A DNA stretch of 12,812 nt from CAZVCJ01 sp964625745. Lineage in GTDB: Bacteria; Chloroflexota; Anaerolineae; VGOG01. The notes under the pieces are model-generated. The model was not told where the DNA came from and ran no database searches. It worked only from the letters and a program-made list of their open reading frames with translations. A program made the position numbers and the translations under genes. The stretch lies in the NCBI GenBank assembly GCA_964625745.1, contig CAZVCJ010000114.1, positions 1-12,812 of the forward strand, in the 5' to 3' direction. Shown here piece by piece: positions 6,337-12,240 of this stretch; the stretch's first letter is position 1; every line of letters starts with the position of its first letter.

Positions 6337-6825
6337 CTAATATCCAATTCCCCAATCCTCACCATGACGCAGAAGGTGGAAAGCCAAGATCACCACCCCT
6401 ACGAAGATGGAACTGTCGGCCACGTTGAAGACGGGCCAGATTTTGAAATCAATGAAGTCTATGACGTGGCCATACTGCAGGCGGTTCAACAAGTTGCCCA
6501 GGGCTCCGCCCAACTGCAAGCCCAGGCTGGCCTGAACCAACCATTGCTCGCCGGGCAAGTGGCGGTAATAGAAAACGATGGTCACTATCACCACTACGGC
6601 GATGACCATGAATATGACCCCGTAATCGGGAAACAGCCCGAAGGCTGCTCCCGTGTTGGTCACGTAGGTCAGGCTCACCCAACGCTCCAGAGCGGCCACG
6701 GGATTCCAGGACTCGCCCGGGCTGAACCTGGTCATCACCGCCCGCTTGCTGATTTGGTCAATCACCAGGGTGAGAACGGCAACCACTGGCAAGAGGAACC
6801 CTCTCCACTTCTTCTCACGAGGCAA
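6337..6825 (-). CDS. lspA: Lipoprotein signal peptidase (signal peptidase II)
   Basis: LspA is the inner-membrane aspartyl protease that cleaves signal peptides of prolipoproteins after lipidation. The 162 residues fit the family length. Four membrane segments (about 9-25, 66-86, 97-112, 137-152) carry the motifs DQISK (23-27), NTGAAFG (57-63), GGALGNLLNR (106-115), GHVIDFIDF (119-127, catalytic Asp123) and FNVADSSI (133-140, catalytic Asp137). The start is TTG (6823-6825), with AGAGGAG 8 nt upstream. It overlaps the end of the TraR/DksA gene by 11 nt, suggesting coupled translation. The stop TAG is followed in frame by a hicA remnant, so the present C-terminus DWGIGY may have formed when that fragment arrived. 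Confidence 0.96.
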   Translation of the reverse strand: MPREKKWRGFLLPVVAVLTLVIDQISKRAVMTRFSPGESWNPVAALERWVSLTYVTNTGAAFGLFPDYGVIFMVIAVVVIVTIVFYYRHLPGEQWLVQASLGLQLGGALGNLLNRLQYGHVIDFIDFKIWPVFNVADSSIFVGVVILAFHLLRHGEDWGIGY

Positions 6826-7180
6826 AAGACAAACTCCTCTGTGACCTCTCGCGCTGCTGCTGGCACTGGATGCACAGGGTAGCGTAAGGAAGGGCCTTCA
6901 AACGAGCAAGATCTATCCTGCTGCCACAGTCCTCGCACAGTCCATAGGTGCCTTCATCAAATTTTGTCAGGGCATCGTTCACTCGGCCCAGGAGACGCTG
7001 CAGATTCTGACGCAAGGCATGATTCTTAGTGTTTTCCAAAACCTCGGTAGCATCATCGGCTATGTGGGTGCTGTAGCCAGGGTTATCCTGTTCCGTCACC
7101 CCTATCCGCTCCAGATCCACTATCAGGCGTCCGCGCTCCTCTTCGAGCCGCTTTCTGAACGATTCATCAGCCCTACTCAT
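6815..7180 (-). CDS. TraR/DksA-family zinc-finger protein
   Basis: This 121-residue protein has a helical N-terminal half (1-75, probably a coiled-coil hairpin) and the DksA/TraR C4 zinc finger CEDC...CIQC (C82, C85, C103, C106, spacing CxxC-17-CxxC) preceded by GTYGLCEDCG and followed by QQQRERSQRSL. DksA relatives enter the RNA polymerase secondary channel and adjust initiation. Many short homologues, including those placed before lspA, are uncharacterised. I start it at 7180 and not at an in-frame ATG at 7201, because GGGAGGAGG sits just upstream of 7180. A promoter at 7228-7256 precedes it, and lspA overlaps its end. Confidence 0.9.
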   Translation of the reverse strand: MSRADESFRKRLEEERGRLIVDLERIGVTEQDNPGYSTHIADDATEVLENTKNHALRQNLQRLLGRVNDALTKFDEGTYGLCEDCGSRIDLARLKALPYATLCIQCQQQRERSQRSLSFAS

Positions 7181-7227
7181 CACAACCTCCTCCCATTCCA
7201 TTTCACTATCAGGCTGACTTGGAGTCT

Positions 7228-7256
7228 ATTGTACTCGATTGTCACCAAAAAAGCAA
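7228..7256 (-). promoter_or_regulatory. Predicted promoter of the traR/dksA-lspA unit
   Basis: On the minus strand the -10 TACAAT (7228-7233) is separated by 17 nt from a weak -35, TTGCTT (7251-7256). The predicted start near 7221 gives a leader of about 40 nt. The -35 overlaps the T-run of the ileS terminator. Confidence 0.55.
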
Positions 7257-7306
7257 ATCGCTTTCGTAGTTGAGGTGCCCGGCACTTCTTCAAGTGCCGG
7301 GCACCT
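7247..7306 (-). terminator. Double hairpin ending the ileS operon
   Basis: Just past the ileS stop, a perfect 15-bp stem (AGGTGCCCGGCACTT with its complement, 7273-7306, 4-nt loop) has no T-run. About 8 nt further on, AAAGC-GATTT-GCTTT with extra T's (7247-7264) forms a short intrinsic terminator. Together they probably end the T-box operon. The first hairpin also looks like a mobile palindromic repeat. Confidence 0.65.
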
Positions 7307-7311
7307 GAGTC

Positions 7312-10300
7312 CTACTCTTTCAGCACCAGGCCCAAGGTGATCTCCTCACCTTCTATCTTGAAGTTCTGGGCGTATGCCTCGGCTGGCAGCTCACTTTCGA
7401 CCAACTCCGTCGAGAGGGTCTCGCCCCTGACGTACTCGCTGAGCACCTCCATCACCTCCCACAGGGTGGGGCCAGCCTGGTAGTAGGTGGTGATGCGATC
7501 CTCGATGCGTAAGCCCGCATCCTTGCGCATGGTCTGGATGCGCCGCACTATCTCCCGGGCCAGGCCCTCTTGGATCAGATCTTTGTCCAGGGTAGTGCTG
7601 ACAGCTGCCAGGTAGCCGGCCTCCTCGGCCACGGCGTAGCCCGCTTTAGCCTCGATTCGCACCTCCAACTCCTCAGGCAGAAGGTTCACGGTCTGCCCGA
7701 CGATGTCCAGAACGACGGTCTCGCCAGCCTGCACACGCCGGGCCAGCTCAGCGCGATCCAGCTCGGCCAAAGCTGCCCGGACCTTGGGGAAGAAGGCACC
7801 ATATTTCTTGCCCAAAAGATGCGCCACAGGGCTCACAATGTAGTCAACCACCTGGCCCGCATCCTCCAGGAAGACCAATTCCTTGACATTAAGCTCATCC
7901 AACACTTGATCGGCCAGACGGCGCAGGGACTCGGCCTCACTCTCACTCCGCACCTGGAACAGGGCCTGGGCCAGGGGCTGACGCAGCTTGAGCCCGGCGC
8001 GGTTGCGGGCTCCGTGCCCCAGGCTCACCAGGCGCATGACCAGCCGCGTGTCCTCCACCAGCTCCCGATCTATGACCTCCTCGCGCGCTTGAGGATAGTC
8101 GCAGAGGTGGACGCTTTCCGGTGCTGTCGCGTCAACGCTCCTCACTAAGTTCTGGTACATCTCCTCGGCGATGAAGGGCATGAACGGAGCCAGCAACCTG
8201 GACAGAGTGGTCAGGCACTCGTAGAGGGTGGAGTAGGCAGCCGCCTTGTCCTCGTCCTCCTCGCCCTTCCAGAAGCGGCGGCGGCTGCGACGCACGTACC
8301 AGTTGGATAGGTCTTCAACGAAGCGCTGGAAGGGCCGCGCGGCCCCTGTTACGTCGTAGTCGTCCAGGGCATTGGTTACCCCCTGGACTAGCAGGTGCAG
8401 TTCGGAGAGGATCCAGCGGTCGAGCGACGAGTAACGAGTCAATGGGTAACGAGTAACCTCGCTCCCTATCACCTCATTACCTGTTGCCTCATTACTCATT
8501 GCCTCCCCTGGCGTCCAGCCGTCAATGTTAGCATAAGTCACGAAGAAGGAGTACACGTTCCACAGGGTCAGCATGAAAGTGCGCACCACGCCGCCCACCA
8601 ATTCGACGGAGAAGCGGCGATCGTTACCTGGCGGCGTGGCGGTGTATAGATACCAACGCAGGGCATCGGCGCCGTGCGCATTGATGACCGTCCAGGGATC
8701 CACCACGTTGCCTCTGGACTTGGACATCTTCTCGCCCTCTGCGTCCAGGATCAGGCCCAGACAGACACAGTTCTCGTAGCAAGGCTTATTGAACAGCAGA
8801 GTGGAGATAGCGTGCAGGCTATAGAACCACCCTCTAGTCTGATCCACCGCCTCGCAGATGAAGTCGGCCGGGAACTGCTCCTCGAACATCTCCCGATTTT
8901 CGAAGGGGTAGTGCCACTGAGCCACAGGCATAGATCCTGAGTCGAACCAGGCATCTATCACCTCAGGCACACGCCGCATGACGCCATCACAGTCCGGGCA
9001 GCGGTAGGTGACAGCGTCAATGTAAGGACGGTGAAGATCCAATTGTTCCAGGTTGTAGGTTGCAGGTTGCAGGTTTTCACCAGAACCTGAAACCTGAAAC
9101 CTGAAACCTGAAACTTTGGACTGTAGCTCCTCGACACTCCCGATACACTCCTGCCGCCCGCACTCCTCGCAAACCCACACGGGCAAGGGCGTCCCCCAGT
9201 AGCGCTCGCGGCCCAGAGCCCAGTCTACATTGTTTTCCAGCCAGTTGCCGAAGCGGCCATCGCGGATGTGCTCGGGGTACCAATTGATCTGGCGATTGAG
9301 ATTCACCAGCTCATCCCTGTAGCGAGTGGTCTCAATGTACCAGGTAGCTTTGGCGTAATACAGCAGGGGCATCTTGCAACGCCAGCAGAAGGGGTAGACG
9401 TGGCGATAGGTCCCCACTTTGTACATCAGCCCACGCCCCTGCAAGTCCTCAATGATCAGGTGGTCGGCGTCTTTGACGAACAGTCCCCGCCAGGGAGTAA
9501 CATCGTCAATGAAAGCGCCGCGCAGGTCAACGGTATGCAGTACAGGCAGGTCGTACTCCTGGCCGACCTCCAGGTCCTCCTCACCGAAGGCGGGCGCGAT
9601 GTGCACGATGCCTGTGCCGTCCTTGGTGGTCACGAAGTCGCCAGGAACCACGTAGCAATAGTCCTTCTCCACGGGTAAGAAGGTGAAGAGGGGCTGATAG
9701 TGCGCCCCAAGCAACTCCTTACCCGGCACGCTCTGCACAACCTCGTAGGGACCGTCCATCACCTCGTCCAGCAGTTCTTTGGCCAGGATCAGCCGCTCCT
9801 TCTCGCCCTCTCTTTCCCGTTCGACCATGACGTACTCGATCTGGGGATGGACGGCCAGGGCCACGTTGCCGGGCAGCGTCCAGGGAGTGGTGGTCCAGAC
9901 CAGAAAGTAGGTGCCAGGCTCACCCCGCAGGGGGAACTTGACGTAGATGGATGGGTCTTCGGCCTCTTCATAACCTAGAGCCACCTCGTGATCCGACAGG
10001 GGCGTGCCGCAGCGAGCACAATAGGGTACAACTCGGTAGCCCTGGTAGATGAGGTCTCTATCCCACAACTGCTTTAGGATCCACCACACCGATTCGATGT
10101 ATTCATTCTTCAGGGTGACGTAAGGGTCGTCCATGTCAACCCAAAAGCCGATGCGGTCGGTCAGCTCTTCCCACTCCCTGACGTAGCGGAAGACGCTCTC
10201 CCGGCACCGGGCGTTAAACTCAGCCACGCCGTAGTCCTCAATGGCCTGCTTGCTGTTGAGATTCAGCTCCCTCTCGATCTCCAGCTCGACCGGCAAGCCG

Positions 10301-10563
10301 TGGGTATCCCAGCCCCCCTTCCTCAATACATAGTGACCACGCATCGTCTTGTAGCGAGGGAAGAGGTCCTTGAAGACTCGGGCCAGGACGTGGTGAGTGC
10401 CGGGCAGGCCGTTGGCCGTGGGAGGCCCCTCGTAGAAGACGTAGCGAGGGGCATCGCGGCGAATCTCCAGGCTCTTCTCGAAGATGTTGTTCTTTTTCCA
10501 GAAGCGCAGTACTCCTTTCTCCAGCTCTGGAAAGTTGACTTTGCCAGGTACCTCTTTGAACAT
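7312..10563 (-). CDS. ileS: Isoleucyl-tRNA synthetase, IleRS2-like with swapped GTHH signature
   Basis: Class I synthetase that charges tRNA-Ile, 1083 residues. The signature normally reading HIGH is PTANGLPGTHH (GTHH at 55-58). GWDTHGLP lies at 84-91 and KMSKS at 612-616. The CP1 editing domain shows WTTTPWTLPGN (223-233) and DGTGIVHIAPAFGEED (315-330, editing Asp330), which removes mischarged Val. Cys pairs occur at 182/185, 393/396, 465/468 and 522/525. SNWYVRRSRRRFW (753-765) begins the anticodon-binding region, and a long C-terminal region (about 830-1083) matches eukaryote-like IleRS2. Two segments (about 483-507 and 686-712) are encoded by tandem repeats and should be solvent-exposed additions. 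The start ATG has AAGGAGGAG 6 nt upstream. It is the last gene of the T-box operon. Confidence 0.97.
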   Translation of the reverse strand: MFKEVPGKVNFPELEKGVLRFWKKNNIFEKSLEIRRDAPRYVFYEGPPTANGLPGTHHVLARVFKDLFPRYKTMRGHYVLRKGGWDTHGLPVELEIERELNLNSKQAIEDYGVAEFNARCRESVFRYVREWEELTDRIGFWVDMDDPYVTLKNEYIESVWWILKQLWDRDLIYQGYRVVPYCARCGTPLSDHEVALGYEEAEDPSIYVKFPLRGEPGTYFLVWTTTPWTLPGNVALAVHPQIEYVMVEREREGEKERLILAKELLDEVMDGPYEVVQSVPGKELLGAHYQPLFTFLPVEKDYCYVVPGDFVTTKDGTGIVHIAPAFGEEDLEVGQEYDLPVLHTVDLRGAFIDDVTPWRGLFVKDADHLIIEDLQGRGLMYKVGTYRHVYPFCWRCKMPLLYYAKATWYIETTRYRDELVNLNRQINWYPEHIRDGRFGNWLENNVDWALGRERYWGTPLPVWVCEECGRQECIGSVEELQSKVSGFRFQVSGSGENLQPATYNLEQLDLHRPYIDAVTYRCPDCDGVMRRVPEVIDAWFDSGSMPVAQWHYPFENREMFEEQFPADFICEAVDQTRGWFYSLHAISTLLFNKPCYENCVCLGLILDAEGEKMSKSRGNVVDPWTVINAHGADALRWYLYTATPPGNDRRFSVELVGGVVRTFMLTLWNVYSFFVTYANIDGWTPGEAMSNEATGNEVIGSEVTRYPLTRYSSLDRWILSELHLLVQGVTNALDDYDVTGAARPFQRFVEDLSNWYVRRSRRRFWKGEEDEDKAAAYSTLYECLTTLSRLLAPFMPFIAEEMYQNLVRSVDATAPESVHLCDYPQAREEVIDRELVEDTRLVMRLVSLGHGARNRAGLKLRQPLAQALFQVRSESEAESLRRLADQVLDELNVKELVFLEDAGQVVDYIVSPVAHLLGKKYGAFFPKVRAALAELDRAELARRVQAGETVVLDIVGQTVNLLPEELEVRIEAKAGYAVAEEAGYLAAVSTTLDKDLIQEGLAREIVRRIQTMRKDAGLRIEDRITTYYQAGPTLWEVMEVLSEYVRGETLSTELVESELPAEAYAQNFKIEGEEITLGLVLKE
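8425..8508. repeat. Heptamer-like repeat insertion in ileS (second)
   Basis: The plus strand has two blocks with a period near 7: GAGTAAC/GAGTCAA/GGGTAAC/GAGTAAC, then CCTCATT/ACCTGTT/GCCTCAT/TACTCAT/TGCCTCC. The coding strand reads AMSNEATGNEVIGSEVTRYP (residues about 688-707), open throughout. It lies between the catalytic domain and the SLDRWILSELH start of the anticodon-binding region. The GTAACGAG unit recurs at 4918-4956. Confidence 0.75.
9050..9116. repeat. Two heptamer arrays inserted in ileS (first)
   Basis: The plus strand carries four AGGTTGY/AGGTTTT heptamers (9050-9077), then, after a 6-nt spacer, four perfect AACCTGA heptamers (9084-9111). The two arrays are roughly inverted relative to each other. 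The coding strand gives SGFRFQVSGSGENLQPATYN (residues 485-504) between the Cys-pair segment CEECGRQEC and LHRPYIDAV. It stays in frame with no stop. Confidence 0.9.
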
Positions 10564-10586
10564 GATTTCTCCTCCTTCTGCTACTC

Positions 10587-10660
10587 AGAACACGGATGTG
10601 CAGGATTTGCGGATTTCCCCCCAGGCCACTTGATCCGTTAATCCTGCTAATCCGTGTTCT
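10587..10660. repeat. 28-nt inverted repeat spanning the alaX stop codon
   Basis: The arm 10587-10614 (starts AGAACACGGATG) is complementary to 10633-10660 with 24 of 28 matches and an 18-nt spacer. The right arm codes the last AlaX residues (ENTD) and supplies its TAG. The left arm lies shortly before the ileS ribosome site. No T-run adjoins, so it is more likely an inserted palindromic element than a terminator. Confidence 0.8.
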
Positions 10661-11366
10661 CCTCCAACGCAATCCGCAGCCGCTTGTTGATTCGCCCTTT
10701 GCTCTCGTGGCCCACCACATGGATCGTCCCCACCTCGCGGGTGTTGGCTACGTGGGTGCCACCGTCGGCCTGCACGTCCAGCCCCTCGATCTCCACCACG
10801 CGCACTTCCCGAATGCTCTCCGGCAACAGGTTGATCTTGGTGCGGATGAGATCGGGGATTTGGAAGGCCTCCTCGCGGGGCAAGATGCAGATTTTGACCG
10901 GACGGGCGGCAGCTACCTCGGCATTGATCTTCTCCTCCACCTCCTGGGCGAAGTCCACGCTCATGTGTTCCAGCTCGAAGTCCATGCGGGCTTTTAACGG
11001 CTCCATGTTGCCGCCCGTCACCAGGGCGCCGTAGTCGCGCCAGATGACGCCGCAGAGGATGTGCAGCGCGGTGTGGGTGCGCATCAACTCGTGACGGTGC
11101 TCCCAGTCCAGCACACCCCTGACCAGCGTACCCTCGGGCGGCGGCTCGGCGTCCAGCGTGTGCCACACCAGGTCGCCCTGCTTCTTGACCTTGACCACCT
11201 GGGCCTCGCCGTCATCCCACACCAGCCTGCCCAGATCGGACGGCTGTCCTCCGCCGCCGGGATAAAAGGCCGTGCGGGCCAGGGCTACCCGGTGGTCCTC
11301 AGTCACCACCACGGTGGCATCAAACTCCTTCACGTAGGAATCCGTCAGGTAAAGCAGATCGGTCAC
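10647..11366 (-). CDS. AlaX-type alanyl-tRNA editing protein
   Basis: A free-standing relative of the AlaRS editing domain that hydrolyses misacylated tRNA-Ala (Ser- or Gly-tRNA-Ala) in the cytosol. The 239 residues include TAFYPGGGGQPSDLG (32-46), a glycine-rich segment of the N-terminal barrel, the zinc and catalytic HxxxH in RTHTALH (H98, H102), and DGGTHVANTREVG (201-213), then SKGRINKRLRIAL (222-234). In AlaRS the second half reads CGGTH, giving Cys and His ligands. Here the Cys position is Asp201, leaving three His-type ligands visible. The start is GTG (11364-11366), overlapping the GNAT stop as GTGA, with GGAGGTG upstream, so translation should be coupled. The last codons lie in an inverted repeat. 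It is longer than AlaX-S and similar to AlaX-M in size. Confidence 0.92.
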   Translation of the reverse strand: MTDLLYLTDSYVKEFDATVVVTEDHRVALARTAFYPGGGGQPSDLGRLVWDDGEAQVVKVKKQGDLVWHTLDAEPPPEGTLVRGVLDWEHRHELMRTHTALHILCGVIWRDYGALVTGGNMEPLKARMDFELEHMSVDFAQEVEEKINAEVAAARPVKICILPREEAFQIPDLIRTKINLLPESIREVRVVEIEGLDVQADGGTHVANTREVGTIHVVGHESKGRINKRLRIALEENTD

Positions 11367-11857
11367 AATTCACCTCCATGAAGCTCAAGCTCAAACCACA
11401 GGCGATCCATGTAATCCTCGCATCCCACCGCCCGCCAGAAGGCCTGGGAGACGGGGTTGAAGTGGGCCACGTTGAGTTGTACAGTAGAGAGTCTCTTCTC
11501 CCTGAACCAATCCTGCAGGCCCTCGAAGAGACGACGACCAATGCCCTGCTGGCGCCAGGCCGGGTCCACGCAGATGTCGGAGACGAGGCCATAAGTGGGC
11601 GGCAGGAGCACGGGCGGATTCTCGCGCATCATACCGACGATGTAGCCCACCAGTTGCTCTTCGGCGTCGGCCACCAGGACACAGCAATCGTCATCCCGCA
11701 ACCAAGACTTCAGCACGTCGGCCCAGCGCTCCTCCCCGTCAGGCGTGGGCTGAAATCGCGCATCCAGTGCCGCGTGATGACACATCATCTCATTCCAGAG
11801 AGGCAGGATTCCCCTTACATCTTTCCGAGTTGCCCGACGAATGGCTACTTGCGGCAT
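11363..11857 (-). CDS. GNAT-family N-acetyltransferase
   Basis: A 164-residue acetyltransferase that would use acetyl-CoA; the acceptor is unknown. The fold signals are IRRATRKDVRGILPLW at the start, LVGYIVGM (69-76), the strand GLVSDICVDPAWR (90-102), the CoA pyrophosphate loop RQQGIG (102-107) and NPVSQAFWRAVGCED (134-148), typical of motif B. The start at 11857 is preferred, with GAGGAG upstream and lying after the T-box terminator. An ATG at 11872 is in the terminator T-run region, and one at 11968 would lie inside the T-box. As the first gene of an Ile T-box operon with alaX and ileS, it may act on an amino acid, a tRNA or a synthetase-targeting compound, but that is inference. Confidence 0.9.
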   Translation of the reverse strand: MPQVAIRRATRKDVRGILPLWNEMMCHHAALDARFQPTPDGEERWADVLKSWLRDDDCCVLVADAEEQLVGYIVGMMRENPPVLLPPTYGLVSDICVDPAWRQQGIGRRLFEGLQDWFREKRLSTVQLNVAHFNPVSQAFWRAVGCEDYMDRLWFELELHGGEL

Positions 11858-11876
11858 AGACTCCTCTTCCATAAAC

Positions 11877-11907
11877 AAAAAGCCCTCATCCCCAAGGGAC
11901 GAGAGCC
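11877..11907 (-). terminator. T-box regulated intrinsic terminator
   Basis: On the minus strand GGCTCTCGTCCC (11896-11907) pairs with GGGATGAGGGCT (11881-11892) around TTG, a 12-bp stem with three G-T pairs. A T-run follows, ending at 11877. It competes with the antiterminator formed by the T-box core. Confidence 0.9.
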
Positions 11908-12013
11908 TGGACTCCCGCGGTACCACCCTAGTTGGCGTTGCCGCCCACTCTGTGAGGTACGTATTCATACCCCCGTCCTTGCAACGGAGGACGATCCCGG
12001 TCAGGTCTACTCA

Positions 12014-12053
12014 TTGGTCTGTTGGTCAATTGGTCTGATGGTCCCTGGTCAAT
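12014..12053. repeat. Octamer tandem repeat inside the T-box leader
   Basis: The plus strand repeats TTGGTCTG, TTGGTCAA, TTGGTCTG, ATGGTCCC, then a partial TGGTCAAT. It occupies the linker between Stem I and Stem III, where Stem II elements normally lie. On the RNA, its GACCA units could pair with two TGGTCA copies upstream (12065-12086). Confidence 0.8.
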
Positions 12054-12210
12054 CGGTTTGCTGACCACCCGACGATCTGACCATTTGACGAACTTTCGGC
12101 TGACAGCTCCGGAGGGATTTTCGGCGAGGTTCCCGCATCCGGCTCCCACCTATCCCGGACTCTCTGAGCGTTACCCCCCGCCTACTCGTCTCCATCATCG
12201 CTCTGGGGAG

Positions 12211-12239
12211 AATATAACACAGAAACGGCGATTTGTCAA
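12211..12239 (-). promoter_or_regulatory. Strong sigma70 promoter of the T-box operon
   Basis: On the minus strand the -35 is consensus TTGACA (12234-12239). The spacer is 17 nt and the -10 is TATATT (12211-12216) with an extended TG. The predicted start is A at 12204. The -35 lies two bases past the stop codon of the RNase H-like gene. Confidence 0.85.
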
Positions 12240-12240
12240 A

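Larger units (their letters stand above)
11877..12204 (-). promoter_or_regulatory. T-box riboswitch leader, isoleucine-specific (ATC specifier)
   Basis: This leader senses uncharged tRNA and controls GNAT-alaX-ileS. On the minus strand, Stem I has GGAG pairing with CTCC (base), the AGTA/GAA specifier loop, a helix GGCGGGG/CCTCGCC, and the distal AGAGAG and GGTGGGAGCC motifs. In the loop GAAAATCC the specifier reads ATC (12116-12118), an Ile codon. The core AGGGTGGTACCGCGG is at 11915-11929. Its TGGT would pair with the tRNA acceptor end having discriminator A, as in tRNA-Ile. A terminator follows. The region between Stem I and Stem III holds an octamer repeat (12014-12053). The specifier follows from loop position and from the downstream ileS. 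Confidence 0.95.

Noticed and set aside
6313..6882. 189-codon plus-strand frame opposite lspA
   Set aside because: It is the shadow of lspA and the traR/dksA gene. Its His/Gln-rich translation has no recognisable domain.
9050..9111. Repeat arrays as a CRISPR
   Set aside because: The units are only 7 bp with no unique spacers, and they lie inside an open gene with no cas genes nearby.
11858..11968. Upstream ATG (11968) for the GNAT gene
   Set aside because: The extra 37 codons are the T-box core and terminator. The ATG at 11857 has a proper ribosome site after the terminator.
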